Origin: Methanobacteriota archaeon
Lineage (GTDB): Archaea; Methanobacteriota; Methanobacteria; Methanobacteriales; Methanobacteriaceae
Assembly (NCBI GenBank): GCA_023434825.1
Contig: JAEYSH010000229.1
Span: 1 to 25,945, forward strand
Reading direction: 5' to 3'
DNA: 25,945 bases
This document shows positions 1-7,921 of this stretch, piece by piece (position 1 is the stretch's first letter; the number at the start of each line of letters is the position of its first letter). The translations under genes and the position numbers were made by a program. The notes below the pieces were generated by a model. That model ran no database searches. It was not told where the DNA came from and saw only the letters and a list, made by a program, of their open reading frames with translations.

Positions 1-500
1 CTTCATCTATAACTGAAGATTTAAGAACAGAAAAGCCTGTATACAAAGATCATTTAGATTTCAATGTAATCTGGCGTGATGAAGGAGATAATTTTGCAAG
101 AAATATGAATAGGTTTGATGAAATTACAGAATCTATAAAAATAATCAGACAGTGCATAAATAATCTTCCTGAAGGAAAAGTTAGAACTAAAGTGGATATA
201 CCTGCTGGATACGCTGATAACAGAAATGAAGCTCCAAGGGGCGAAGTTGCCTATATGATTGAAACTAACGGTAATTTAATTAAAAACATTTCTATAAGGA
301 CTCCAAGTATAATGAACATTGATGCATGTGCTAGATACATGTTTAAAGATGTTGCAACAGTTGCTGATGCTGTAGCAACTTATGCAAGTGTTGATCCATG
401 CATAGCTTGTACTGAGAGAGTTACAATAATAGATGAAGAATCAGGTAAGATTCATGAAGTTGATGGATTACAGAATATTAAAAAAATTAATTTGAAATAA
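1..500 (+). CDS. ehaO: Energy-converting hydrogenase A large subunit (EhaO), C-terminal part
   Basis: The reading frame is open from the first base of the window, so this is the 3' end of a gene (about 165 residues); the ATG at 105 is internal. It is the [NiFe] large subunit of a membrane-bound group 4 hydrogenase, which binds the NiFe centre and oxidises H2 to feed ferredoxin reduction. The C-terminal nickel ligand motif DPCIACTER is visible near residue 108 counted from the ATG at 105. About 27 residues follow the motif, as in HycE, where an endopeptidase removes such a tail after the Arg. Assignment to Eha rather than Ehb rests on the 6- and 10-cluster polyferredoxins and the EhaR/S/T-type genes downstream. 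EhaP begins 38 bases after the stop, consistent with one operon. Confidence 0.88.
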   Translation, partial: SSITEDLRTEKPVYKDHLDFNVIWRDEGDNFARNMNRFDEITESIKIIRQCINNLPEGKVRTKVDIPAGYADNRNEAPRGEVAYMIETNGNLIKNISIRTPSIMNIDACARYMFKDVATVADAVATYASVDPCIACTERVTIIDEESGKIHEVDGLQNIKKINLK

Positions 501-538
501 ATTCACATAAACATATAAAAAACATTAAAGATGGTGTT

Positions 539-1576
539 ATGTCTTCAGTAATATGGTATTTATACGAATTTGCAAGAAAAGGATGGATTGAAAACTTTGC
601 AGGTGCTGCAACAAATCCAGAAATAGTTGAATCGCCAGATAGGTTCAGAGATTTCCCTGAAGTTATTAGAGAACTATGTATTGCATGTGGTGCGTGTACT
701 GCAGCTTGTCCATCTCCGGCAGCTATTAAACTTGTAAGAACCAAGGATAAAGATGCTGAAAATGGAGAAGGAATGACTTATCCAATAATCAACACTGATG
801 CATGCATAAGATGTGGATTCTGTGCAGAAGTATGCCCAACAGACCCTAAAACATTAAGAACCGGCGAAAGTCATTTGATCAGGGAAGAATTTACCATATT
901 ACCTGCAGAAAAAATGTTTGTAATTGATGATTATCTCTGCATTCGATGTAAAAAATGTATGAAATCATGTAAAGTTGATGGTGCCATTGTAGAAGAAGAT
1001 GGAAAAGTGATGGTAGATCAATCCAAATGTATTGCATGTGGTGACTGTGCCAAAACCTGTCCAGTTAAGGGTGCTATTAAAGGAATTTATATATCCAATG
1101 TAGAAGGGCAAAAAGAAGTTATTAATACAGTTGTCCATGCATTAGAAGACTTTATTGAATCAAGGCAGGATGAATTAAAGAATGTGCCTCCAGAACAGGT
1201 TGTTAAATTTGAATTTCCAGCTGATGAAATATTAAAACAAGCCAGAGAAGTTCTGGGTGATGAAGATATCGTTAGAGATATTATTGAAAGAGTTACAGAT
1301 AGACTTAAACTTAGAATTATTACCTGGGACGATTCAAAATGTAATAGCTGTCGTTTATGTGTTGATGAATGTCCTTCAGGTGCAATAACTTATGATAAAG
1401 AAAGTGGAGTCCAGAGAGATTCTAAAAAATGTCTTAGATGTACAACATGTTATCAGACATGTCCATTTGGTGTTGCAGGATCTTATGTTGCAAGATTCTT
1501 ACTAACTGAAACAGAATTAAAAGAAAATGAAATTCTTATTACAGTTAAACCAGCACAATTACCAGTGAGGGGCTGA
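539..1576 (+). CDS. ehaP: 6[4Fe-4S] polyferredoxin, EhaP
   Basis: 345 residues containing six CxxCxxCxxxC ferredoxin motifs that begin at about residues 47, 89, 134, 164, 268 and 298. The third ends in SCK rather than CP. Clusters 1-4 and 5-6 are separated by a charged helical stretch of about 90 residues (roughly 178-267) with no cysteines. The Eha complex is known to include a 6-cluster and a 10-cluster polyferredoxin, and this gene directly follows the large subunit, so EhaP is the natural assignment. The inferred role is to carry electrons between the hydrogenase and soluble ferredoxin partners. The ATG start lies just after GGTG at 533-536. The gene ends in TGA (1574-1576), and the ribosome binding site of the next gene lies within its last codons. 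Confidence 0.9.
   Translation: MSSVIWYLYEFARKGWIENFAGAATNPEIVESPDRFRDFPEVIRELCIACGACTAACPSPAAIKLVRTKDKDAENGEGMTYPIINTDACIRCGFCAEVCPTDPKTLRTGESHLIREEFTILPAEKMFVIDDYLCIRCKKCMKSCKVDGAIVEEDGKVMVDQSKCIACGDCAKTCPVKGAIKGIYISNVEGQKEVINTVVHALEDFIESRQDELKNVPPEQVVKFEFPADEILKQAREVLGDEDIVRDIIERVTDRLKLRIITWDDSKCNSCRLCVDECPSGAITYDKESGVQRDSKKCLRCTTCYQTCPFGVAGSYVARFLLTETELKENEILITVKPAQLPVRG
1567..1572 (+). promoter_or_regulatory. Ribosome binding site that decides the ehaQ start
   Basis: GAGGGG lies within the last codons of ehaP, 5 to 8 bases before the in-frame ATT codons at 1578 and 1581. No standard start codon is available in frame, so this site is the main evidence for initiation at ATT, probably coupled to termination of ehaP at 1574-1576. 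Confidence 0.55.
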
Positions 1577-1577
1577 T

Positions 1578-2927
1578 ATTATTCCAACCACTAAATCTGA
1601 TAAAAAATCCTACAAACCGATTAGAGAAGTAGAAGTAGCTTATGAAATAGATAGATCTAAATGTGAAGTGTGTAAAGAAAGGCCGTGCCTTCAATCATGT
1701 CCAGTGGAAGCTGTACATGAAGTTCCACCAAATAAAAATATTGAGATAGATGATAAATGTTTTGGCTGTGTACTTTGCAGAGAAGCTTGTCCATATGATG
1801 CCATTAAAATGGAAACAACATTATCCCAGCCAGTTAGAGAAAATGTACCAAACATTAATCCAAAACTATGCAGAAGATGTGGAGCTTGTGTAGATGCATG
1901 TAGAACTGGCGCTATTCAATTAGTATCTTCAGGTCACGAAGAAGCTCATAGTGAAATTGATGAAGAAAAATGTGTTAAATGTGGCTACTGTTCTCGAGTA
2001 TGTCCTACTGAAGCTATAAAATTTGGAGAAATTTTACCAAGGTCTGTTGTCGGTGGAAAAGCTGTTGTAGTTGATCAAAAGAACTGTATTGGCTGTATGA
2101 CTTGTACAAGAATTTGCCCGTCTAAAGGAGCAATTAATGTGGGTAGTGTAAGTAAAATACCATTCATTGATCCATCTTATTGTGCAAGATGTGAAGAATG
2201 CATGGATGTCTGCCCATCAGCAGCAATTAAGTATTCATCAAGGAAAAGAGCCTACCAGAATTTTGGTAAGATTAAAACAATGGAAATAGTGTCAGAACTT
2301 TTGGAAAAAGAAACAAAGAAACTTGCAAGTGACGCTGGTAAAATTGATAATATTTTAAATAAAATTTCTGTTGATATTAGTTATGGATATACTGATGATG
2401 AATTTGAAATTGATGTAACTAACAGGATAAAAGAGGATATTGAATTTATAGTAGATGGAGACTTGAATATTGATGATATAAAAGATATAATTGAGGCTAC
2501 ATCTCCTAAAAGAACTTCAACAGTTATTGAAGAAAACTGTATAGGATGTTCTGCTTGTATTAATGTTTGTCCAACAAATACAATTGAACTTGAAATGCCT
2601 TCTCCAGTACATATTGGGGATGAATGTGTTTACTGTGGAAAATGTGTAGACGCTTGTCCTTTTGAAGCTATTTCCTTAAAAGAGGAATATTTTGAAGCTC
2701 GGGAAGATAAAATATTCTATATCAGAGAAAGTTTAGAGGGTCCAAGAACTGGTGAAGTTATTGTTGATAGTGACGCTTGTCAGGTATGTGGTGTTTGTGT
2801 AAATAAATGCCCTGTAGATGCAATGGCTGTAGACGATGATAGAGTAATTGTAGATGCAGAAAAATGCATATTATGCGGTGCATGTGAATCAAGATGCCCT
2901 CTAAATGCAGTGAAATTAAAAATTTAA
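1578..2927 (+). CDS. ehaQ: 10[4Fe-4S] polyferredoxin, EhaQ (non-canonical ATT start)
   Basis: About 449 residues with ten four-cysteine cluster motifs. The first is atypical (CEVCKERPCLQSCP, CxxCx4CxxxC) and the third ends in ACR rather than CP. A cysteine-free helical insert (about 2260-2520) separates clusters 1-6 from 7-10. Ten clusters is the known count for EhaQ. The start is unusual. The frame is open back to a TGA at 1566-1568, yet no in-frame ATG, GTG or TTG occurs before the first cluster cysteine at 1662. The GTG at 1668 lies inside cluster 1 and would remove its first ligand. A GAGGGG site at 1567-1572 precedes ATT codons at 1578 and 1581, so translation probably begins at one of these. 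Presumed role: electron transfer in the Eha complex. Confidence 0.85.
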   Translation: MIPTTKSDKKSYKPIREVEVAYEIDRSKCEVCKERPCLQSCPVEAVHEVPPNKNIEIDDKCFGCVLCREACPYDAIKMETTLSQPVRENVPNINPKLCRRCGACVDACRTGAIQLVSSGHEEAHSEIDEEKCVKCGYCSRVCPTEAIKFGEILPRSVVGGKAVVVDQKNCIGCMTCTRICPSKGAINVGSVSKIPFIDPSYCARCEECMDVCPSAAIKYSSRKRAYQNFGKIKTMEIVSELLEKETKKLASDAGKIDNILNKISVDISYGYTDDEFEIDVTNRIKEDIEFIVDGDLNIDDIKDIIEATSPKRTSTVIEENCIGCSACINVCPTNTIELEMPSPVHIGDECVYCGKCVDACPFEAISLKEEYFEAREDKIFYIRESLEGPRTGEVIVDSDACQVCGVCVNKCPVDAMAVDDDRVIVDAEKCILCGACESRCPLNAVKLKI

Positions 2928-2961
2928 TTTAATTTAATTATTTTTTGAAGGAGGAAATAAA

Positions 2962-3987
2962 TTGGGCAAAAAAGTTTTTATTTCTGACTGTGAAGGCCCG
3001 ATATCAATTAATGATAACGCTTTTGAACTTGCAGGTCATTATATCGACGAAGGAGAAGAATTTTTTACTATTTTAAGTAAATATGATGATATATTAGTCG
3101 ATGAAGTCAAAAGAAAAGGTTATTATGCTGGCAGTACTTTAAAATTAATAGTTCCATTTTTAAAGGCTTATGGTGCTACAAATAATGAAATAGTAAAATA
3201 TTCTGAGGAAAATGTTCTTTTAATTCCCGGTGCTGGAGAAACTTTACAATTTGTAAAGGATATCATGCCTTCATTTATTGTTAGTACAAGTTACAGCCAA
3301 TATATTCAAGCTCTATGTAATTTAACAGGCTTTTCATTTGAAAATACATATTCAACAGGCCTTGATATAGATGGGTTTTCAATTACTGATGAAGATAAGC
3401 AAAAGTTGATGGAATATAGAAAAATCATAATGGATGATCCTGATTTTGAAGTTATTGATAAAATATTCTGGGAAGACATTTTGAAGTTAGAAATTCATGA
3501 AATCATGAAAAATGTGAACCCTGTAGGCGGCGAAGGGAAAAAAGAAGCCGTTATTGACATTATAAATAAATTTGGATTTGAAAAGTCAGATATAATGTAC
3601 GTAGGAGATAGTATAACTGACGTTGAACCTTTGAGATTTGCAAAGGAACATGGTGGACTTGCAATTTCCTTTAATGGCAATGAATTTGCTATAAGAGCGG
3701 CAGAAATTGCAATTATGGCTGATAATACTGTTATAACATCAATTATCGCTGATTTATTTAATAAATCTGGTAAAAATGAAGTTATTAAATTCATTAAACA
3801 TTATATGGATAACTCAAAAGAGGCAATTGAGAAATTTGATATAAATGCTGAACTTAAAGAATCAATAAAGCATGTTATTTTCCCTAAAATAGCTTTAATC
3901 AATGATGATAATTTTGAAAACATTGTTAATGAAAGTAAAACCTTCCGTAATATTGTAAGGGGAGAATCAATAGGAGCATTAGGTTGA
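2962..3987 (+). CDS. ehaR: EhaR, HAD-like protein of the Eha operon
   Basis: 341 residues with haloacid dehalogenase (HAD) superfamily motifs. Motif I near the N-terminus reads SDCEGP (Asp9, with Glu11 where DxD phosphatases have the second Asp). A VSTS stretch is a candidate motif II, a conserved Lys lies near GGEGKKEA, and motif IV is VGDSITDVEPL. This suggests a phosphatase-like fold, but the substrate is unknown and the DxE variant leaves catalysis open. The gene starts at TTG (2962) behind a strong AAGGAGG site around 2948-2954. It lies 34 bases after ehaQ and 4 bases before ehaS, in the position of the non-conserved hydrophilic Eha subunit R. The name rests on gene order and the HAD motifs. 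Confidence 0.78.
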   Translation: MGKKVFISDCEGPISINDNAFELAGHYIDEGEEFFTILSKYDDILVDEVKRKGYYAGSTLKLIVPFLKAYGATNNEIVKYSEENVLLIPGAGETLQFVKDIMPSFIVSTSYSQYIQALCNLTGFSFENTYSTGLDIDGFSITDEDKQKLMEYRKIIMDDPDFEVIDKIFWEDILKLEIHEIMKNVNPVGGEGKKEAVIDIINKFGFEKSDIMYVGDSITDVEPLRFAKEHGGLAISFNGNEFAIRAAEIAIMADNTVITSIIADLFNKSGKNEVIKFIKHYMDNSKEAIEKFDINAELKESIKHVIFPKIALINDDNFENIVNESKTFRNIVRGESIGALG

Positions 3988-3991
3988 TAAA

Positions 3992-4867
3992 ATGATTAAA
4001 ATAGAAGATACATATTGCGAAGCTTTTGATGGAGTTTGCTGTAGATTGATTGTAACAGCAGATGATAAAGAAATACTTCAAAGGGCAGCTTATGATGCTA
4101 CTTCAACTCCGGGAACAGTTATAGGGCGTGTAGAAGGAGGAATTGAAGCATGGCTGAATGCTGATGAAACTCCAGATAATAGGGAAGGAGCAATTTTACA
4201 GTTCTGGTATAATACAGAAGATATAGAAAAGTTCATGACAGAATTATCCTACAGAATTCGGCAAGATATTCTTGTAAAACCATTTACTTCAGTATTCGAT
4301 GCTTCAAAAGAAGCTGTTGGAAAAATGGACATGATGAAAAATGTTGGTCACTGTGGCGACGGATATGAATGGAAAGAAGAACTTTATGACCGCGAAATGA
4401 TTATTGTCCCTATAGCAATCCCTGATTTTAAAATTGAAAGTAATGTTGGATATATGAAAGGAATAATGGGTGCTAATTTCTGGTATATGTGCAGTACTAA
4501 AGAAGCTGTAATTGAAGCTGGAAAAAAATCACTTGAAGCTATTGGTGAAGTGGAAGGAGCAATTACTCCTTTTGATATTTGTTCTGCAGCCTCAAAACCT
4601 GAAACAAATTATCCATGGATAGGACCAACTACTAATCATCCATACTGTCCTTCTCTTAAAAAAACACTTGCTGAAGAATCAAAGGTTCCAGAAAATGTTA
4701 AATATATTCCTGAAATCGTCATAAATGGGCTCAATTTAGATATAACAAAAAAAGCTATGAAATCAGGAATTGATGCAGTAATGGAAGTTGATGGTGTTTT
4801 AAAAGTATCCGCCGGAAATTATGGCGGGCAATTAGGCGATTACAAGATTTATTTAAATGATTTATAA
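3992..4867 (+). CDS. ehaS: EhaS, formylmethanofuran:tetrahydromethanopterin formyltransferase paralogue
   Basis: 291 residues, close to the usual length of Ftr (about 297). The N-terminal pattern IEDTYCEAF and the later EGAITPFDICSAASKP region resemble Ftr. True Ftr transfers the formyl group from formylmethanofuran to tetrahydromethanopterin, the second step of CO2 reduction to methane. The copy inside eha operons is a divergent paralogue often labelled Ftr II, and I cannot tell from the sequence whether it is catalytic. It starts at ATG 4 bases after the ehaR stop and is followed 9 bases later by ehaT, so it is clearly part of the operon. Its presence suggests physical or regulatory contact between Eha and the first steps of methanogenesis; that link is inference. 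Confidence 0.82.
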   Translation: MIKIEDTYCEAFDGVCCRLIVTADDKEILQRAAYDATSTPGTVIGRVEGGIEAWLNADETPDNREGAILQFWYNTEDIEKFMTELSYRIRQDILVKPFTSVFDASKEAVGKMDMMKNVGHCGDGYEWKEELYDREMIIVPIAIPDFKIESNVGYMKGIMGANFWYMCSTKEAVIEAGKKSLEAIGEVEGAITPFDICSAASKPETNYPWIGPTTNHPYCPSLKKTLAEESKVPENVKYIPEIVINGLNLDITKKAMKSGIDAVMEVDGVLKVSAGNYGGQLGDYKIYLNDL

Positions 4868-4876
4868 GGGTATTAA

Positions 4877-5779
4877 ATGAAAAAACTGGATGTTATTGGG
4901 TTTGGAGCATTAAATGTTGACAAACTGTATAATGTAAATAAAATTGCATGTGAAGATGAAGAAGCATTTATAACAGATTTTAATCAATTTTGTGGTGGAT
5001 CTGCAGCCAATACAATTATTGGCCTTTCTAGACTCGAAATAAAAACTGGATTTGTTGGTAAAGTAGCAGCGGATGCAGATGGAAATCTTCTATCCCGGAA
5101 TCTTGAAAAAGAAGGAGTAAATACTGAGGGAATAATATTTAGTCCTGAAGGAAGAAGTGGAAATGTCATTGGATTCGTAGATAACGAAGGACAAAGGGCA
5201 TTGTATGTAGATCCTGGAGTTAATGATTTAATTGAGGATGGAGAAGTCAAAATAGATTATATAAACAATTCAAAGATATTACATTTAACTTCATTTGTTG
5301 GAGATTCATTTAAGGCTCAGGAAAAAGTTTTAAAAGAAATTGATGACGATGTAATTGTCAGTCTTGATCCTGGAAGGATTTATGCTGAAAGAGGATTCAA
5401 ATATCTTAAAAATATTTTAAATAGAACAAATATTATTCTTATTAATGAAGAAGAATTAAAACATTTAACTGAGGACAAATATAAAACATTTAAAGAGGGA
5501 GCAGATTTATTATTGGAATTAGGTATAAGTGATGTGGTAATAAAAAGGGGAAATAAAGGAGCTTATGTAGCAAACAGAAATCAAGTTCACGATTTAAAAC
5601 CTAATGAAGTTAAATGCATTGACACAACAGGTGCTGGAGACGCATTTAATGCTGGATTTTTATATGGAATCCTGAAAAATAAAAATATAAGTGAATCTGG
5701 CCAGATAGGGAATTATGTAGCTTCTTGCTGTATACAGGAGTATGGAGCAATTAAAGGATTACCCGATAATTTAAACTAA
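4877..5779 (+). CDS. ehaT: EhaT, PfkB-family (ribokinase-like) sugar kinase
   Basis: 300 residues. The N-terminal PfkB signature region (GGSAANTIIGLSRLE) and the C-terminal signature DTTGAGDAFNAG (residues about 249-260, catalytic base Asp255) are both intact, so it is probably an active ATP-dependent kinase. The family phosphorylates sugars, nucleosides and related alcohols; the substrate cannot be read from the sequence. The gene is tightly linked (9 bases) to ehaS and matches the ribokinase-like last gene of the eha operon in Methanobacteriales. No role in hydrogenase function has been shown as far as I know. Confidence 0.8.
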   Translation: MKKLDVIGFGALNVDKLYNVNKIACEDEEAFITDFNQFCGGSAANTIIGLSRLEIKTGFVGKVAADADGNLLSRNLEKEGVNTEGIIFSPEGRSGNVIGFVDNEGQRALYVDPGVNDLIEDGEVKIDYINNSKILHLTSFVGDSFKAQEKVLKEIDDDVIVSLDPGRIYAERGFKYLKNILNRTNIILINEEELKHLTEDKYKTFKEGADLLLELGISDVVIKRGNKGAYVANRNQVHDLKPNEVKCIDTTGAGDAFNAGFLYGILKNKNISESGQIGNYVASCCIQEYGAIKGLPDNLN

Positions 5780-5808
5780 AAATAATATCACTGTTTAAAG
5801 GTGTGATT

Positions 5809-6567
5809 ATGGATATAACATTTAAAAAGGACAAAAAAGTGCTAAAGGACGAAGTCATACGCAAATCAATGGATTTGGAAGACAATGAATATAAACCAGA
5901 AATTGAAGAATGTGAATTAGAAGGAAAATTTATCACTATTTCTCCAAAATGTGTAAGATGTAATTTGTGTGCTGAAGAATGTCCAGTAGGTGCTATATCT
6001 GACGCTAAAGCTAGTAGGCAAGCAAAAGTACTTGAAAATTGTGTTAAATGTGAAATTTGTGCGCAAACTTGTCCTGTTAACAGCGTACATGTATTAGAAA
6101 GTACATCTTTTGTTAATGAAGAAGATGTTAAATATCATTTAAGGGATCTTAAAATACCTCATCGAACTTTAAGGATGAAAAATATCAATGTAGATGCAGA
6201 AAAATGTGATGCATGCGAAACATGTGTTAAATTCTGCCCTACTGAAGCCATTAAAGTTAAAGGAGATACAGCAGTAGTAGATACAGATGCATGCGTCGGA
6301 TGTGGTGCATGTGCTAATGTATGTCCTGAAGGTGCAGTAAAGCTTGAAAGGGATTTAGGACCAGTAATTAAGACGAAAAATCTGGCAATAGATAGGGAAG
6401 CATGTGTTTCCTGCCAGGTATGTGAAGAGAACTGTCCTGTTGAAGCAATTAAGCTGGAAAATGATGAGATTGTATTTAGAGAAGATAAATGTATTTTATG
6501 TGAAGTTTGTTCAAATAAATGTCCTGTTGGTGCATTAAAACTTGAGAGGTTGTCCAATGAAAGTTAA
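5809..6567 (+). CDS. 6[4Fe-4S] polyferredoxin following ehaT
   Basis: 252 residues with six canonical CxxCxxCxxxCP motifs starting at about residues 48, 78, 133, 162, 199 and 228. Clusters 1-2 and 3-6 are separated by a linker of about 40 residues, and a charged N-terminal stretch of about 45 residues has no cysteines. The ATG at 5809 is preferred over the GTG six bases earlier because AAAGGTG (5798-5804) is correctly spaced for the ATG. The gene starts 29 bases after ehaT, so it is probably transcribed with the eha genes. It may carry electrons between Eha and formylmethanofuran dehydrogenase or another acceptor; this is inferred from context. It should not be mistaken for EhaP, which also has six clusters but is longer and lies upstream. 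Confidence 0.85.
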   Translation: MDITFKKDKKVLKDEVIRKSMDLEDNEYKPEIEECELEGKFITISPKCVRCNLCAEECPVGAISDAKASRQAKVLENCVKCEICAQTCPVNSVHVLESTSFVNEEDVKYHLRDLKIPHRTLRMKNINVDAEKCDACETCVKFCPTEAIKVKGDTAVVDTDACVGCGACANVCPEGAVKLERDLGPVIKTKNLAIDREACVSCQVCEENCPVEAIKLENDEIVFREDKCILCEVCSNKCPVGALKLERLSNES

Positions 6568-7192
6568 GGAAATTATGGATAAGGAATATATATACGTATC
6601 TCCGGATCAAGACATTGTAGAAGTATCTTTAATGATGGAAAAGAAGAGAAAGTTTACTACGCCTGTTGTAGATAATGAAAAATGTTTAATAGGTTGGATA
6701 ACTTCTCTTGATGTCGCTAGAGGGTTTAGAGAAGGTCATAAGAAAGTATCTGATATAATGCACTCTAAGGATGATATAGTCCATGTCCATGAAAATGATC
6801 CAGCAAGATTAGCAGTTTTAGAAGCTTCAAAGCATAAATTAGTAAGTATACCTGTTCTTGATGATAATGATATTGTTGTTGGGGTTATCAGGACATTTGA
6901 TATTGTTGAAACACTTTCACATCTATATGAAATCAAAGTTTATAAGATATTTGAAGCTATGGCTGAAGAACTTAAAGGAGTAAGCTGGGAAGAGCTTATG
7001 GAAGCTGCAGCAATAATTACAAGAAGAAGAACAGGTAAAAGGATTAAACCGGAGGAATATGAGAAAAATATTAGGGAATCTACCTTTGGTGAGGCAATCT
7101 GGGCAACTGGTGGACTTGAAAAATTTTTCGTTGGCCTTATAGCTATTGGTGAGCTTGTTATTGCAAGAAAAGTAGCTAGAGCTAGAAAATAA
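6557..7192 (+). CDS. CBS-domain-pair protein with conserved C-terminal region
   Basis: 211 residues. Two CBS repeats are visible: MKVKEIMDKEYIYVSPDQ through about residue 57, and VSDIMHSKDDIVHV through about residue 122. CBS pairs usually bind adenine nucleotides and control a partner. The C-terminal 85 residues form a separate region (EELMEAAAIITRRRTGKRI, then a hydrophobic IAIGELVIARKVARARK tail) that I do not recognise. The ATG at 6557 is chosen over the TTG at 6542. It overlaps the end of the polyferredoxin by 11 bases, implying translational coupling, and GAGAGG lies upstream. The coupling suggests a nucleotide-responsive regulator of the polyferredoxin or of Eha electron flow; this is inference. 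Confidence 0.78.
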   Translation: MKVKEIMDKEYIYVSPDQDIVEVSLMMEKKRKFTTPVVDNEKCLIGWITSLDVARGFREGHKKVSDIMHSKDDIVHVHENDPARLAVLEASKHKLVSIPVLDDNDIVVGVIRTFDIVETLSHLYEIKVYKIFEAMAEELKGVSWEELMEAAAIITRRRTGKRIKPEEYEKNIRESTFGEAIWATGGLEKFFVGLIAIGELVIARKVARARK

Positions 7193-7260
7193 TATTTTAT
7201 TTTTACTTATTTTTTATATTTAACAGAAGTTTCTTTTTTACTTTTAGCTTTTTTATACAT
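7193..7260 (+). terminator. T-rich terminator region at the end of the eha transcript
   Basis: Directly after the CBS gene the + strand has repeated T-runs (TTTTATTTTT, ATTTTTTATATTT, TTTCTTTTTTACTTTTAGCTTTTTT). Poly-U tracts of this type end transcription in archaea. There is no strong hairpin. Confidence 0.5.
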
Positions 7261-7455
7261 AAATTATTTAATTTAATAGTTATTTTCAAGCTGAACATTC
7301 AAAAATCTATTAAAAGTGTCTTTTTTATCATTAAAGGTTAATATATCTATATTCTATTAATATAAAGACATAATAATAATTTTCAATATTGATAAAATTA
7401 AAGTATAATAAAATACTATAATATATTATTTATTTAATAACTTGCTAGGGGTATA

Positions 7456-7911
7456 ATGAAAAAAGAAAAAAAAATTGTTACTTCGGTAACCATTGATCCC
7501 AACATGAAAAAAAAAGCTGATGAACTTCATATAAATTACAGTGAAGCATTTGAAAAAGGTCTAAAAATTTTATTTGAGCTTAGAGAAACAGAAGATGAGA
7601 GGAAAAAGGAAATTGATGAACAGAGAAAAAAAGTAATGGAATTAAAAGCTCAGATGAAATTTGGCGAGGATTTATCAAAATCAATTAAAGAAATAAAAAA
7701 GGAATACAGTGAATATATGAAACAAGGTGAAGATATTGATAATAATGAGTATATGAGGGAGTTAATAAAACTTAAGGCTATGGAACTCGATATTCCTGAT
7801 AAGGTTCTTAAACATTTATTTAAGAATATTATAATAGGAAAAACATCTAAAACAGAAATAGAAAAAATTAAGAAGTATGATGTTAGTTTAATAGCTGAAA
7901 ATATTCCTTAA
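7456..7911 (+). CDS. Small ribbon-helix-helix-like protein with coiled coil, function unknown
   Basis: 151 residues, highly charged. The N-terminal 45 residues (KKIVTSVTIDPNMKKKADEL, then a helix containing YSEAFEKGLKILFEL) have the strand-helix-helix pattern of CopG/Arc-type DNA-binding proteins. A Lys/Glu-rich stretch (about 46-100) looks like a coiled coil, and the last 50 residues are helical and unrecognised. The ATG follows AGGGGT at 7447-7452. The gene has its own upstream region and converges with the kinase gene, whose stop lies only 10 bases beyond. It may be a stand-alone regulator or an antitoxin-like protein. No toxin partner is visible on either side, which argues against a classical toxin-antitoxin pair. 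Confidence 0.6.
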   Translation: MKKEKKIVTSVTIDPNMKKKADELHINYSEAFEKGLKILFELRETEDERKKEIDEQRKKVMELKAQMKFGEDLSKSIKEIKKEYSEYMKQGEDIDNNEYMRELIKLKAMELDIPDKVLKHLFKNIIIGKTSKTEIEKIKKYDVSLIAENIP

Positions 7912-7921
7912 ATTTAAATTG

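Noticed and set aside
1668..1670. GTG as the start of ehaQ
   Set aside because: It lies inside the first ferredoxin motif, after its first Cys codon at 1662, and has no ribosome binding site at a suitable distance.
6159..6557. Minus-strand open frame over the polyferredoxin
   Set aside because: It is the mirror of a cysteine-rich repeated gene; its product is a low-complexity Ser/His-rich sequence with no domain and no ribosome binding site.
7456..7911. Toxin-antitoxin pair
   Set aside because: The small protein could be antitoxin-like, but the flanking genes are a CBS protein and a histidine kinase; no toxin candidate is present.
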